DNA of 64,000 bases, from the NCBI RefSeq assembly GCF_036075115.1, contig NZ_CP107958.1, forward strand, positions 3,410,001-3,474,000. Reading direction: 5' to 3'. The notes under the pieces were generated by a model. It worked only from the letters and a program-made list of their open reading frames with translations. It was not told the origin of the DNA and searched no databases. Below are positions 1 through 8,289 of this stretch, piece after piece; position 1 is the stretch's first letter; every line of letters starts with the position of its first letter. Source of the DNA: Streptomyces sp. NBC_00377 (GTDB lineage: Bacteria > Actinomycetota > Actinomycetes > Streptomycetales > Streptomycetaceae). Made by a program: the position numbers and the translations under genes.

Positions 1-1174
1 GCCGGTTGAGGACGACGGAGGCGTTGTTGCCGCCGAACGCGAAGGAGTTGGAGATGACCACCTCGGGCCCCGCCCCGGCGCGGCCGGTGTCCGGGATGAC
101 GTCCAGGCCGAACGGCTGGGCGACTCCCCGGGTGTTGATGGTCGGCGGCAGCGTGCCCCGGTCGATGGCCAGGGTGCTGACGACCGCCTCCACGGCCCCG
201 GCCGCCCCGAGGGTGTGGCCGAGGATCGACTTGGTGGAGCTGGCCGGCGGCACCGAGGCGCCGAACAGGAGCTTCACGGCCTTCGGTTCGGAGGCGTCGT
301 TCGCCGGGGTGCCCGTGCCGTGCAGGTTGAGGTAGTCGACGTCCTGCGGGGTCAGGCCCGCCGTGTCCAGGGCCTGGGCCATGGCGGCGCAGGCGCCCTT
401 GCCGCTCGGGTCGGGGGCGGTCTGGTGGTAGCCGTCGCAGGAGAGGCCGTAGCCGCCCAGCTCGGCGAGGACGCGGGCGCCCCGGGAGGCCGCGCGGTCC
501 GCCGCCTCCAGGACCATGAACCCGGCCCCCTCCCCGAGGGTCAGGCCCGTGGACGCGGACATCGGCGAGCACGGCTCCGGGTCGAGCGCGCCCAGGGCGC
601 TGAACCCGTACGCCGAGAGCGAGGCGAGCGGATCGACGCCGCCGCAGATGACGTGGTCGACGTCCCCCTTCCACAGCAGCTCGGCCGCGTAGCCGAGGGC
701 CACGGCGCTGGCCGCGCAGGCGTTGGACAGGACCACCCGCGGGCCGCGCAGGTCGAACTCCGCGGCGATGTAGTCGCCGACGCAGGGCAGTTGGACGGCG
801 GCCGCCCGCTCCGCGTCGAGCCTGCCCTCGTGGACGAGGTCGGCGTGGACGCTCTCCAGTGTCGGCATGGCGCCGAGGCTGGAGCCGACCACGACCGCGA
901 CCCGGTCCCGGTCGACGGTGTCCAGGTCGAGTCCGCTGCTCTCCAGGGCCTCCCGGATGGCGGTGGCGGCGAGGCCGTAGCAGCGGTCCACGTCGGCCGG
1001 CTGCTCGCCGGTGACCATGCCGGCCCACTCGGTCAGCAGCTCGGAGGTGTCCATGAGGGTGTTGGTGCGGATGCCGGAGGTGCCGGCCGCGATGGACGAC
1101 CAGCCCTTCTCGACGTCGTCACCGGCACCGGTGATCAGTCCCAGGCCCGTCAGCGCGATTCTCGGTGTGGACAT
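1..1174 (-). CDS. Beta-ketoacyl-ACP synthase (FabF/KS-alpha type), 3' end off window
   Basis: Condensing enzyme that would elongate an ACP-bound acyl chain with malonyl-ACP units. Reading on the minus strand from the ATG at 1174, 391 codons are visible and the C-terminus lies left of base 1. The thiolase-fold triad is intact: Cys in NACAAS (about residue 153), His in LHGTGT (about residue 285) and the second His in SILGHTLGAAG near residue 320. Because the Cys is present this is an active ketosynthase rather than a chain-length factor; a partner subunit could lie outside the window. The start overlaps the stop of the upstream GcvT-like gene by one base (TGATG), so the two are probably translationally coupled. 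Family assignment is firm; the specific product is unknown. Confidence 0.93.
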   Translation of the reverse strand, partial: MSTPRIALTGLGLITGAGDDVEKGWSSIAAGTSGIRTNTLMDTSELLTEWAGMVTGEQPADVDRCYGLAATAIREALESSGLDLDTVDRDRVAVVVGSSLGAMPTLESVHADLVHEGRLDAERAAAVQLPCVGDYIAAEFDLRGPRVVLSNACAASAVALGYAAELLWKGDVDHVICGGVDPLASLSAYGFSALGALDPEPCSPMSASTGLTLGEGAGFMVLEAADRAASRGARVLAELGGYGLSCDGYHQTAPDPSGKGACAAMAQALDTAGLTPQDVDYLNLHGTGTPANDASEPKAVKLLFGASVPPASSTKSILGHTLGAAGAVEAVVSTLAIDRGTLPPTINTRGVAQPFGLDVIPDTGRAGAGPEVVISNSFAFGGNNASVVLNR

Positions 1175-2217
1175 CAGGCGATCCGGGTGGTGAGGGAGCG
1201 GGCGATGACACGGGGCAGGGTCACGGTGCGCAGCGGGCGCTCGGCGGTCTGCTCGTCCTGGGCGGCCAGTTCGAGGCCGGAGACCCAGAACGGGGCGTCG
1301 AGCAGGGCGAAGACCAGTTCCTCCTCCGGGTTGGCGGAGGGCGCCTGCCACAGGACCGTGCCGATCTCCCGGCCGGCCGCCGTCACCTGCGTGCCGGCCG
1401 TGAACCGGCTGTCCGCGGGCGCGGCCAGGGCGGTCAGGCGGGCGGTCCCGGCGGTCGGCCTGACCAGGTCGTCCGAGCCGCGGAACTCACCGACGCGGTT
1501 CCAGTCGATCATCCAGGAAAGGTCGGCCTCGGCCACGGACAGCCCGGCGAACCCGGCGGCGTAGACGGCCATGCCGGCCTCGGCCTGGACCCGGGCGAGG
1601 CCCTCGGGGCCGACGGGCGCGCCGTCCTCCTGCGCGGCCGCGGCGAGCACGGCCCGGTGCGCGGTCTCGGGGGCGTTGCTGAGGAGCAGGTAGCCGTACT
1701 CGCCGGTGGTGCCGACGCGGGCCAGGTGGGCGAGGGCGGCCGGGTCCTCGGGCAGCGCGGCCTCGGTGACGGCGTGCAGGGTCAGGCCCGAGATGTCGAA
1801 GTCGACGAAGCGAGCCGCAACGGACCAGGCGGTCGGGCCCTCGAACGCGGTGGCGGCCCAGCCCTCGGGCTCGATGTCGATCTCGACGCCCTCGGGGACG
1901 TCCAGGCCGTCCAGGTAGCCGCGCAGCTCGTCGGCGCTCACCTGCGTGCGGGGCAGCAGCCAGGCGTCCTCGCCGATCTCGAAGTGCAGGAGGATCGCGA
2001 ACGGCGTGCCGTCGGCGTTCAGGGCCAGCACCTCGCGGACCGAGTCCGGCTCGACGAAGTCCCCCGACTTGGCCAGGAACTGGTCGAGCAGCGACAGCCG
2101 CTCGTCGCCGGAGACGCGGACCAGCGGGGCGTCGATCCGGTAGGCGCCGATGGTGGTGCGCACGGTGGCGTAGTCGTCCGACGCGGTACGGAGGGCGGAG
2201 ACGGTGGTCGTGGTCAT
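1174..2217 (-). CDS. GcvT/YgfZ-like folate-binding protein of the biosynthetic cluster
   Basis: Resembles the aminomethyltransferase (glycine cleavage T) fold. GcvT-type segments include VGTTGEYGYLLL mid-protein, corresponding to the folate-site TGE motif, and LSWMIDWNRVGEF near residue 240, followed by a C-terminal barrel-like domain. Family members bind tetrahydrofolate and move one-carbon or aminomethyl units; YgfZ members assist Fe-S repair. The YgfZ KGCYxGQE signature is not seen. The ATG at 2217 was chosen because GAGAGGAAA precedes it by about 9 bases; an in-frame ATG at 2244 has no ribosome site. About 347 aa. Lying directly before the ketosynthase and inside the cluster operon, it may modify the pathway intermediate, but no substrate can be assigned. 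Confidence 0.75.
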   Translation of the reverse strand: MTTTTVSALRTASDDYATVRTTIGAYRIDAPLVRVSGDERLSLLDQFLAKSGDFVEPDSVREVLALNADGTPFAILLHFEIGEDAWLLPRTQVSADELRGYLDGLDVPEGVEIDIEPEGWAATAFEGPTAWSVAARFVDFDISGLTLHAVTEAALPEDPAALAHLARVGTTGEYGYLLLSNAPETAHRAVLAAAAQEDGAPVGPEGLARVQAEAGMAVYAAGFAGLSVAEADLSWMIDWNRVGEFRGSDDLVRPTAGTARLTALAAPADSRFTAGTQVTAAGREIGTVLWQAPSANPEEELVFALLDAPFWVSGLELAAQDEQTAERPLRTVTLPRVIARSLTTRIA

Positions 2218-2352
2218 GGTGTGCGGTTTCCTCTCGAATGACATGAGTCAGAGCTGGATGACGGTGGTTCGGGACTGGATGGGCCTGCCGGCCGGGGTGC
2301 CTGCCGGTCGGGGGTGCTCCGGGACCGGGTGGGCCCGCCGGTCGGCGGTGGT

Positions 2353-4467
2353 TCAGGGCCGGGTGGGTCCGCTGTGCACGGCCAGCTGCCAGGCGCTCGG
2401 CCGGCGGCCCGGGGACACGCAGCCGATCAACAGGCCGGAAGGGGTCGTGCGCAGGACGAGTTCCGCGTGCGCGCAGGCGTCGTCCGCGGGCCGGCAGTCG
2501 AGCCAGCTGCCGTCGGCGAGCCGTACGGTGGCCGCGGTCGCCCAGATCTGGCGGAAGCCGGCGGAGTCCAGCTCCCACCGGGTGCCGGCCGAGTCGAGCA
2601 CCACGGTGGTCGCGCGCGGTGTGTTCGGGGTGAGCCAGAGGACGATCTCCTCCTCGCTCTCCGGGGCCTGGAGTTCGGCCCGCACCGGCTCGGCGGGGTC
2701 CTCGGGGGCGGTCAGCTCCCAGCCGATCCGCTCGCGCGGGGCGAACAGGCCGAGCGGGTGCTTCTCCTCCCAGCGGGCCGGCCGTACGCCCCAGCCGAGG
2801 CCGCTCGCACGGCCGAACCGGCTGTTCTCCGCCGTGACCCACATACCCGCCGTCCAGCGCGGGTTGTAGCCGAACACCCGCGTGCGCGGGTAGGGGCTGC
2901 GCAGGACCTTGGTGGCGCCCTCCTTCCACGAGGTGACGCCGGCGGCGGAGGCGTGCAGCTCCAGCCGGCGGGCCGCGCCAGGCTTCCCGGCCGTACGGCG
3001 CCGGGCGTCCTGGTCGCCGTGCGGACCGTCCAGGGGCGCCGGCCGTACGGCGTCGGCCCCCGCGTCGGCGGTCCGCGCGTCGGCCTCGGCGTCAGTGATC
3101 AGCGCGTCGGCCCCCGCAGCCGCCGGGTGGAAGACGGTCCGCAGGCGGGCCACCCCGTCCGGGCCGGGCGTCAGGCCGCGCTCCAGCAGCGTGCTGTGGA
3201 TCAGCCGGACCGGCTCGCGGACCGGCAGTCCGATGCCGCAGGACGTCCCCTGCCAGGCGAGGTCCGTGCCGACCGGGACGACCTGGGAGGCGGCGACCGC
3301 CTCCGAGGCGTCACGGACGCCGAGGCCGAGACCGATCGGATGGCGCTCGCCGTCCGGGGGGACGAAGGTGCCCTGCCGCAGGCCGACCGTCTGGAAGATC
3401 CGGCCGGGGCGGCTGGTGAAGACGAAGTCCTGCCGCAGGGTCCCCTCGGTGAGGGAGACCGTGCCGACGACCTCGTCCTCGCCGCACCGCTCGGTGATCC
3501 GGACCCCGTCCCCGACGGGGACGATGTCGAGGTCGCGCGGCTCTCCCTCGCGCCAGCCCGCCGGGCGGTCGGCCCGGCAGCTGGGCCAGGTGGAGACGAA
3601 CACCGGCCCGTGGTGCCCTTCGGCCAGCACCGACAGGGTGCCGTCGTCGCCGTCCACCTCGCAGACCAGCCCGTCCGAGCCGAACCGGTGCGGCTGCGGC
3701 CGCCGCGGTGCGCGCACCCGGTACGGCGGCTCGGTGAGCCGCAGCGCACGGCCGGCGCCGTCGGGCCCGGTGACCTGCGCCTCGCGTACGACGCCACGGT
3801 CGACGTCGACGCTCGCGTCGATCCTGAAGTCGCCCAGCGCCAGGTGGTAGTCGACGGTGCGGACGCCGTCCACCGGGCGGACGTCGGAGCGCAGTTCGTC
3901 GTCCCGTGCCTCGGTGACCGTGCCGAAACTGTTCAGGCCCCCGAGGGCCGACCTGACCTCCGGCCCCAGGTCGGCGAAGACGCTGCGCAGGACCAGCGGG
4001 ATGTAGTTGTGCAGTTCGACGTTGCCGTCCTCGCCGGGCACGGTCTGGCCCACGGAGACGCATCCGACGCGCCGGTAGAGCTTGAACGCCACGCTGTTGG
4101 CCGGGTTGACGGTGAGCCGCAGCACGAGGCAGCCGGACTGCACCATCCACTCGACGGCCTCCGTGAACAGCCGGCCGGTGATGACACCGTTGCGGTAGGC
4201 CGGGGCGACGAAGAACATGTCGGCGATGAGCTCACCGGCGCGGGCGGAGCGGCGGCCGGTGTTGTGGAACAGGCCGAAGGTGCCCACCACACGCCCGCCG
4301 TCCACGGCCACGAGGAACGTTCCCGTGTCCCGTTCGGCCAGCTCGCGCTCCAGCTCGTCACCGGTGATGCCGCCCGCTACCGGGTTGGGGTTGTCGCGGT
4401 GGCGGTTGTAGAGCGCCGCGATGTCATGCGCGTCGCCCTCCTGGTACGGGCGGATCGTGATGGACAT
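2353..4467 (-). CDS. GNAT acyltransferase fused to a large uncharacterised C-terminal domain
   Basis: 704 aa. Residues 1 to about 165 look like a GNAT N-acyltransferase: an N-terminal ITIRPYQEGDAHDIAALYNRH, a central strand ADMFFVAPAYRNGVITGRLF for the acyl-CoA pyrophosphate loop, and a late FKLYRRVGCVSVG segment. The remaining 500 or more residues are beta-rich, with an Ala/Asp-rich linker around residues 400-470 and aromatic patches (GYNPRWTAGMW); I do not recognise this domain. The strong ribosome site AAAGGAGGTGAGGC sits just before the ATG. It lies between the GcvT-like gene and the dehydratase. A plausible inference is N-acylation of an amine such as diaminopropionate with a CoA- or ACP-bound acyl group, with the C-terminal domain binding or further processing the product. 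Confidence 0.7.
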   Translation of the reverse strand: MSITIRPYQEGDAHDIAALYNRHRDNPNPVAGGITGDELERELAERDTGTFLVAVDGGRVVGTFGLFHNTGRRSARAGELIADMFFVAPAYRNGVITGRLFTEAVEWMVQSGCLVLRLTVNPANSVAFKLYRRVGCVSVGQTVPGEDGNVELHNYIPLVLRSVFADLGPEVRSALGGLNSFGTVTEARDDELRSDVRPVDGVRTVDYHLALGDFRIDASVDVDRGVVREAQVTGPDGAGRALRLTEPPYRVRAPRRPQPHRFGSDGLVCEVDGDDGTLSVLAEGHHGPVFVSTWPSCRADRPAGWREGEPRDLDIVPVGDGVRITERCGEDEVVGTVSLTEGTLRQDFVFTSRPGRIFQTVGLRQGTFVPPDGERHPIGLGLGVRDASEAVAASQVVPVGTDLAWQGTSCGIGLPVREPVRLIHSTLLERGLTPGPDGVARLRTVFHPAAAGADALITDAEADARTADAGADAVRPAPLDGPHGDQDARRRTAGKPGAARRLELHASAAGVTSWKEGATKVLRSPYPRTRVFGYNPRWTAGMWVTAENSRFGRASGLGWGVRPARWEEKHPLGLFAPRERIGWELTAPEDPAEPVRAELQAPESEEEIVLWLTPNTPRATTVVLDSAGTRWELDSAGFRQIWATAATVRLADGSWLDCRPADDACAHAELVLRTTPSGLLIGCVSPGRRPSAWQLAVHSGPTRP

Positions 4468-4523
4468 GCCTCACCTCCTTTTCTTCGGGTGGGAGAACTG
4501 CGGGTGGCAGTCGTACGAGGGGG

Positions 4524-5048
4524 TCAGGCCTTGCGGCCGGTGGTGACGATCAGGGAGCCGGCGGCGGCCAGTTCCGAGCCGACGCTCGCCCGCACCGACA
4601 CCTGCCGCAGACCGCCCAGCCGCTGGCCGAGCTTGGCGTCCAGGGTCAGCTGGTCGCCGGGGACGACCAGCCGCGAGAACTTCATCGAGCTGATGGAACC
4701 GAGGTAGCCGACGCTCTCGGAGGGGTCGCCGCCGCCGGGCGCCCCGGCCGCCGCCTCGGCTGCGGCCGTTTCGATGATCTCGGCGACGTACACGACGGCC
4801 ACCAGCTGGGCCATCGCCTCGACGATCATCACGCCCGGCATGATCGAGTGGTCGGGGTAGTGCCCGGCGAAGAAGGGCTCGTTCACCGAGACGCTCTTCA
4901 CCCCGCGCCCGGAGACTCCGGGGACGACGTCGTAGGCGCGGTCGATCATCAGCATCGGCCAGCGGTGCGGCAGCATCCGCTTGATGTCGTCGGAGGAGTA
5001 GCTGTGCTTCTGCCTGGGCCTCGTGGGGGCCTCTGAGGTGACGGTCAT
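4524..5048 (-). CDS. 3-hydroxyacyl-ACP dehydratase, FabZ-like
   Basis: 174-aa single hotdog protein. The FabZ signature NEPFFAGHYPDHSIMPGVM is present with catalytic His at about residue 63 and Glu at about residue 77 (VEAMAQ). It would dehydrate the beta-hydroxyacyl-ACP left by the neighbouring ketoreductase, giving a trans-2-enoyl chain. No enoyl reductase is visible in the window, so repeated cycles could give conjugated polyene units. It starts two bases after the stop of the ACP gene. A low-complexity Ala/Gly insert (residues about 95-115) is unusual for housekeeping FabZ and fits a pathway-specific copy. Confidence 0.9.
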   Translation of the reverse strand: MTVTSEAPTRPRQKHSYSSDDIKRMLPHRWPMLMIDRAYDVVPGVSGRGVKSVSVNEPFFAGHYPDHSIMPGVMIVEAMAQLVAVVYVAEIIETAAAEAAAGAPGGGDPSESVGYLGSISSMKFSRLVVPGDQLTLDAKLGQRLGGLRQVSVRASVGSELAAAGSLIVTTGRKA

Positions 5049-5050
5049 GC

Positions 5051-5341
5051 TCAGACCTCGCGGGCTTCGATGAAGTCGACCAGGGCGTTGATGGAGCCGA
5101 AGGCCTCGAAGTCGTCGTCGCTGATCAGCACGTCGTACTCGTTGTTGACCATGACGACGATCTCCAGGGTGTCCAGCGAGTCCATCTCCAGGCCGCGGCC
5201 GAACAGCGGCTGGTTGTCGGAGACGACGGCCGGCTCGACGTCCAGGCCCAGGCGGTCGATGATCATCGACTTGACCTTCATGTTCTTCTCCAGGCGGGTC
5301 TCGGCCTGGGCACGGATGTCTTCGAAGGTGGCGACAGACAC
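5051..5341 (-). CDS. Acyl carrier protein (first ACP of the cluster)
   Basis: About 96 aa from a GTG at 5341, chosen because GGAAGGAAAG lies 6 bases upstream; a TTG at 5368 in the same frame is less likely. The phosphopantetheine attachment site is Ser55 in GLEMDSLDTLE, followed by an acidic helix II/III typical of carrier proteins. The N-terminus carries a longer helical extension (FEDIRAQAETRLEKNMKVKS) than a minimal ACP. It sits between the ketoreductase and dehydratase genes, so it is the likely carrier for chain elongation by ketosynthase, ketoreductase and dehydratase. Confidence 0.92.
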   Translation of the reverse strand: MSVATFEDIRAQAETRLEKNMKVKSMIIDRLGLDVEPAVVSDNQPLFGRGLEMDSLDTLEIVVMVNNEYDVLISDDDFEAFGSINALVDFIEAREV

Positions 5342-5396
5342 GGTGACTTTCCTTCCATAGGGGAGCAAATACTCTGAAGAAATGGCTGATTGACGA

Positions 5397-6149
5397 CTAG
5401 TTGGGGATCATTCCGCCGTCGACGGTGAGCACCTTGCCGGTGATGTAGGAGGCGGCGGGCGCGGCCAGGAAGGCCGCCGCCTGGGCCACTTCGGCCGCGG
5501 TGCCCATCCGGCCCATCGGGATGACCTGGAGGGCCTCCTTCATATGGGCGGGCGGCACCTTCTTGACCATGTCGGTGTCGATGAACCCGGGTGCGACGAC
5601 GTTGACCCGGATGCCGCGCGGGGCGACCTCGTACGACAGCGTCTTGGCCATGGCGATCACCCCGCCCTTGCTGGCCGCGTAGTTGGCCTGCCCGGCCCGG
5701 CCGGCGATGCCGCTCGTGGAGGCGATGAAGACGATCGCGCCGCCGCTCGCGTACATCTGCTTGGTCGCCTCACGGGCGGTGTAGAAGGTGCCGGTGAGGT
5801 TGGTCGAGATGACCTCCTGCCACTTGGCCGAGCTCATGGCGGCCAGGTGGCCGTCGGCGGTGACACCGGAGTTGAGGACGGCGACGTCCAGCCGCCCCCA
5901 GGCCGCCTTCAGCTGCTTGTACATCGCGGCGACCTGGGCCTCGTCGGAGACGTCCGCCCGGATCGGCAGGGCCTCCCGCCCGAGGGCGCGGATCTGCTCG
6001 GCGACCTCCTCGGCCTTCGCCGCGTTGGAGCGGTAGTTGAGGGCCACGTCACAGCCGTGTTCGGCCAGGGTGAGGGCGATCGCCGCGCCGATCCCGCGCG
6101 AGGCACCGGTGACGAGGGCCTTGGTGCCCTCGGCGAAGAGGGCGCTCAT
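5397..6149 (-). CDS. 3-oxoacyl-ACP reductase, FabG-like SDR
   Basis: 250-aa classical short-chain dehydrogenase. It shows the NADPH-binding TGASRGIGAA motif at residues about 15-24, the NSG motif, a catalytic Ser in FIASTSG, the YAASK pair near residues 156-160 and the typical C-terminus ITGKVLTVDGGM. It should reduce 3-oxoacyl-ACP to the 3-hydroxy form on the ACP encoded next door. Its ATG overlaps the stop codon of the SbnB-like gene (ATGA), tying acyl-chain and diaminopropionate functions into one transcript. Confidence 0.93.
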   Translation of the reverse strand: MSALFAEGTKALVTGASRGIGAAIALTLAEHGCDVALNYRSNAAKAEEVAEQIRALGREALPIRADVSDEAQVAAMYKQLKAAWGRLDVAVLNSGVTADGHLAAMSSAKWQEVISTNLTGTFYTAREATKQMYASGGAIVFIASTSGIAGRAGQANYAASKGGVIAMAKTLSYEVAPRGIRVNVVAPGFIDTDMVKKVPPAHMKEALQVIPMGRMGTAAEVAQAAAFLAAPAASYITGKVLTVDGGMIPN

Positions 6150-7174
6150 GCGGCCCTCCCCGCAAGCGCGGCGGTGACCCGGTGGCTGCCGGGGTCGAAG
6201 CCCTCGGCCTCGGTGCCGAGGCCGGCCGCGGTGGCGGCCTTCAGGACGGCCCGGGCGACCGCGAGGTCGAGGATGCCGAGCCCGAAGGGCGAGAAGACGA
6301 TCGTGCCGTCCGTGGCCGGCGGCTCCGAGCAGCCCAGCACGCCGGCGATCTCGGCGTGCACGAACTCCCGGTGCCCCACCTGCTGTTCGGCCCTGTGCAG
6401 CGAGGTCCCCTCGCGGACGGCGTGCTCGATGTCGTCGACGACGTTGTACGCGCCGAGCACCGAGTCGGTGCTCAGGTCCCGCAGCGACAGGTGCAGGATC
6501 ACCTGGCCCGACGGGCGGTCGGGATACGTGGCGAGGTCGAGCCAGTACGTCGAGTCGGTGGTCGCGATGCTCACCGTGCGGGCGGCCAGCGCCGCGGCGA
6601 CGTCACCGGTGCGGAAGGTGATCCCCGGGTACTCGCTCTCCAGTTCGGCGGCGAGGACCTCGGCGCGGCCCGGGACCACGTCCTGGAGGGTCACGGTCTC
6701 CAGTTCGGGGTGGGTCAGCGCGAGGAAGGCGAGGACCCGCTGGTTGATCGTGCCGCACCCGACGAGTCCGGCCGTGCGCACCGGACGGGAGCCGTGCAGC
6801 GCCCCGCTGGCGAGGGCGGCGCTCGCCGCGGTCCGGGACGAGGAGATCTGGCTGCCTTCCAGCAGGGCCTGCGGGTAGCCGGTGTCGAGGTCGTTGAGCA
6901 CCTGGACGGAGGAGGCCCGCTGGAGGCCCTGCTCGACGTTGGCGGGGAAGGACGAGATCCACTTCAGGCCCATGACGGGCTCCGGGCCGCCCAGGTAGGC
7001 GGGCAGGGAGATGATGCGCGAGCCGGCGGGCCGCGGCGGGCGCAGGAAGCTGGAGAACGGCACCTGCGAGTGGCCCTGGCCGTGCAGCACATAGGCGGTG
7101 CGGACCGCGTCGAGGACGGCGGGTCCGAGGCCCGTCAGGGCCTGGTGGACGTCGTCGCGACCGAGAATCCTCAT
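6146..7174 (-). CDS. sbnB: SbnB-like N-(2-amino-2-carboxyethyl)-L-glutamate dehydrogenase
   Basis: 342 aa, ornithine cyclodeaminase/mu-crystallin family. A Rossmann motif GLVGCGTINQRV occurs near residue 135, preceded by ISSSRTAASAALAS; the segments LKWISSFPANVEQGLQRAS and LNDLDTGYP resemble S. aureus SbnB. In that pathway SbnB oxidatively splits N-(2-amino-2-carboxyethyl)-L-glutamate into L-2,3-diaminopropionate and 2-oxoglutarate with NAD+. The pairing with an SbnA-like gene, joined by an ATGA overlap at 7171-7174, makes this more likely than true ornithine cyclodeaminase. Alternative: alanine dehydrogenase-like activity on another imine. Confidence 0.87.
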   Translation of the reverse strand: MRILGRDDVHQALTGLGPAVLDAVRTAYVLHGQGHSQVPFSSFLRPPRPAGSRIISLPAYLGGPEPVMGLKWISSFPANVEQGLQRASSVQVLNDLDTGYPQALLEGSQISSSRTAASAALASGALHGSRPVRTAGLVGCGTINQRVLAFLALTHPELETVTLQDVVPGRAEVLAAELESEYPGITFRTGDVAAALAARTVSIATTDSTYWLDLATYPDRPSGQVILHLSLRDLSTDSVLGAYNVVDDIEHAVREGTSLHRAEQQVGHREFVHAEIAGVLGCSEPPATDGTIVFSPFGLGILDLAVARAVLKAATAAGLGTEAEGFDPGSHRVTAALAGRAA

Positions 7175-8289
7175 GACTCACTCCTTTCGGGATCGGTGGG
7201 GTGGAGACCTGCGTGCTCGGGACCGGTGGGGCCCGGGTGGGTGCGGCCGGGGTCGGTGCGGCCGGGGAGCGGGAAGTCCTTGAAGCGGTCCTCGACCCAG
7301 GAGTCGGAGTAGACGGTGTCGAGGTAGCGGTCGCCGCCGTCGGGAAGCACGGCGACGCAGGTCGCGCCGGGTTCGATCCAGGACGCGGCGGCCTGGAGCG
7401 CGGCCACGACGGCGCCGGAGGAGCCGCCTGCGAGGACGGACTCCTGGGCGAGCAGCTGCCGGCAGCCGCGCACGCAGTCGAAGTCGGTGACCTTGACGAC
7501 CCGGTCCGCGAGGCCCGGCCGCAGCAGCGCCGGCACGACCGCGGCCCCGTGTCCGGGGATCGTGCGCCGGTGGCCGTACTCCCACGGCTCCGGCGGCCCG
7601 AAGATCACGCTGCCGACCGCGTCCACCGCCACCACGCTCGTGGTCAGGCCGTGGTCGCGGATGTACTCGGCGCAGCCGCGCAGTGTCCCGGTGGTGCCGG
7701 CCGCGAGGAAGAGGTGGTCGGGGCCGCCCGGGAGGGCCTCGTGGATCTCCCGCATCGTGTGGTGGTGGGCCCGGGAGTTGTACTCGTTGGCGTACTGGTT
7801 GGGCCAGTAGGCGTCCGGGACGCTCGCGAGGAGCGAACGCACCCGCTCGATGCGGGCCGGCAGGTACTCGCCGGTGACCGGGTCTCGGTCGACGACCTCG
7901 ACCTTCGCGCCGTACGCCCGCATGATGGCGGCGTTCTGCGTGGTGGTGCGCGGGTCGACCACGCAGATCAGGTTCAGCCGGTAGAAGTTGCACAGCTGGG
8001 CGAGGGCGATGCCCAGGTTGCCGGAGGAGGACTCGACGACCGTGGAGACCCCGGGGACGAGCTTCCCCGTCCTGATGGCGTGCTCGATCATCGACTTGGC
8101 GGCGCGGTCCTTGATGGAGCCGCCCGGGTTGAAGCGCTCGCACTTGGCGTACACCTGGAACCGCGCGGGCGGGAACAGGCGGTCGAGTGCGACCAGGGGG
8201 GTGCCGCCGATCGTCGCGACGATGTCGGGGTCCCGGGATCGGGTGGCACGGACCGCGAGGGCCGCGCTGTCGGAGGCGAGGACGGTCAT
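7171..8289 (-). CDS. sbnA: SbnA-like O-phosphoserine-dependent diaminopropionate pathway synthase
   Basis: 372-aa fold-type II PLP enzyme of the cysteine synthase family. The PLP lysine is Lys60 in NPGGSIKDRAAK; ESSSGNLG binds the substrate carboxylate, and GTTGT and AGGSSGA hold cofactor phosphate and ring. Regions such as YWPNQYANEYNS and VAVDAVGSVIFG are characteristic of SbnA rather than CysK. SbnA condenses O-phospho-L-serine with L-glutamate to N-(2-amino-2-carboxyethyl)-L-glutamate, which SbnB then oxidises. It overlaps both neighbours by four bases (ATGA at each end), so SbnB, SbnA and the LanB-like gene are probably co-translated. About 35 C-terminal residues are a Pro/Arg-rich tail, absent from typical SbnA. 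Confidence 0.9.
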   Translation of the reverse strand: MTVLASDSAALAVRATRSRDPDIVATIGGTPLVALDRLFPPARFQVYAKCERFNPGGSIKDRAAKSMIEHAIRTGKLVPGVSTVVESSSGNLGIALAQLCNFYRLNLICVVDPRTTTQNAAIMRAYGAKVEVVDRDPVTGEYLPARIERVRSLLASVPDAYWPNQYANEYNSRAHHHTMREIHEALPGGPDHLFLAAGTTGTLRGCAEYIRDHGLTTSVVAVDAVGSVIFGPPEPWEYGHRRTIPGHGAAVVPALLRPGLADRVVKVTDFDCVRGCRQLLAQESVLAGGSSGAVVAALQAAASWIEPGATCVAVLPDGGDRYLDTVYSDSWVEDRFKDFPLPGRTDPGRTHPGPTGPEHAGLHPTDPERSES

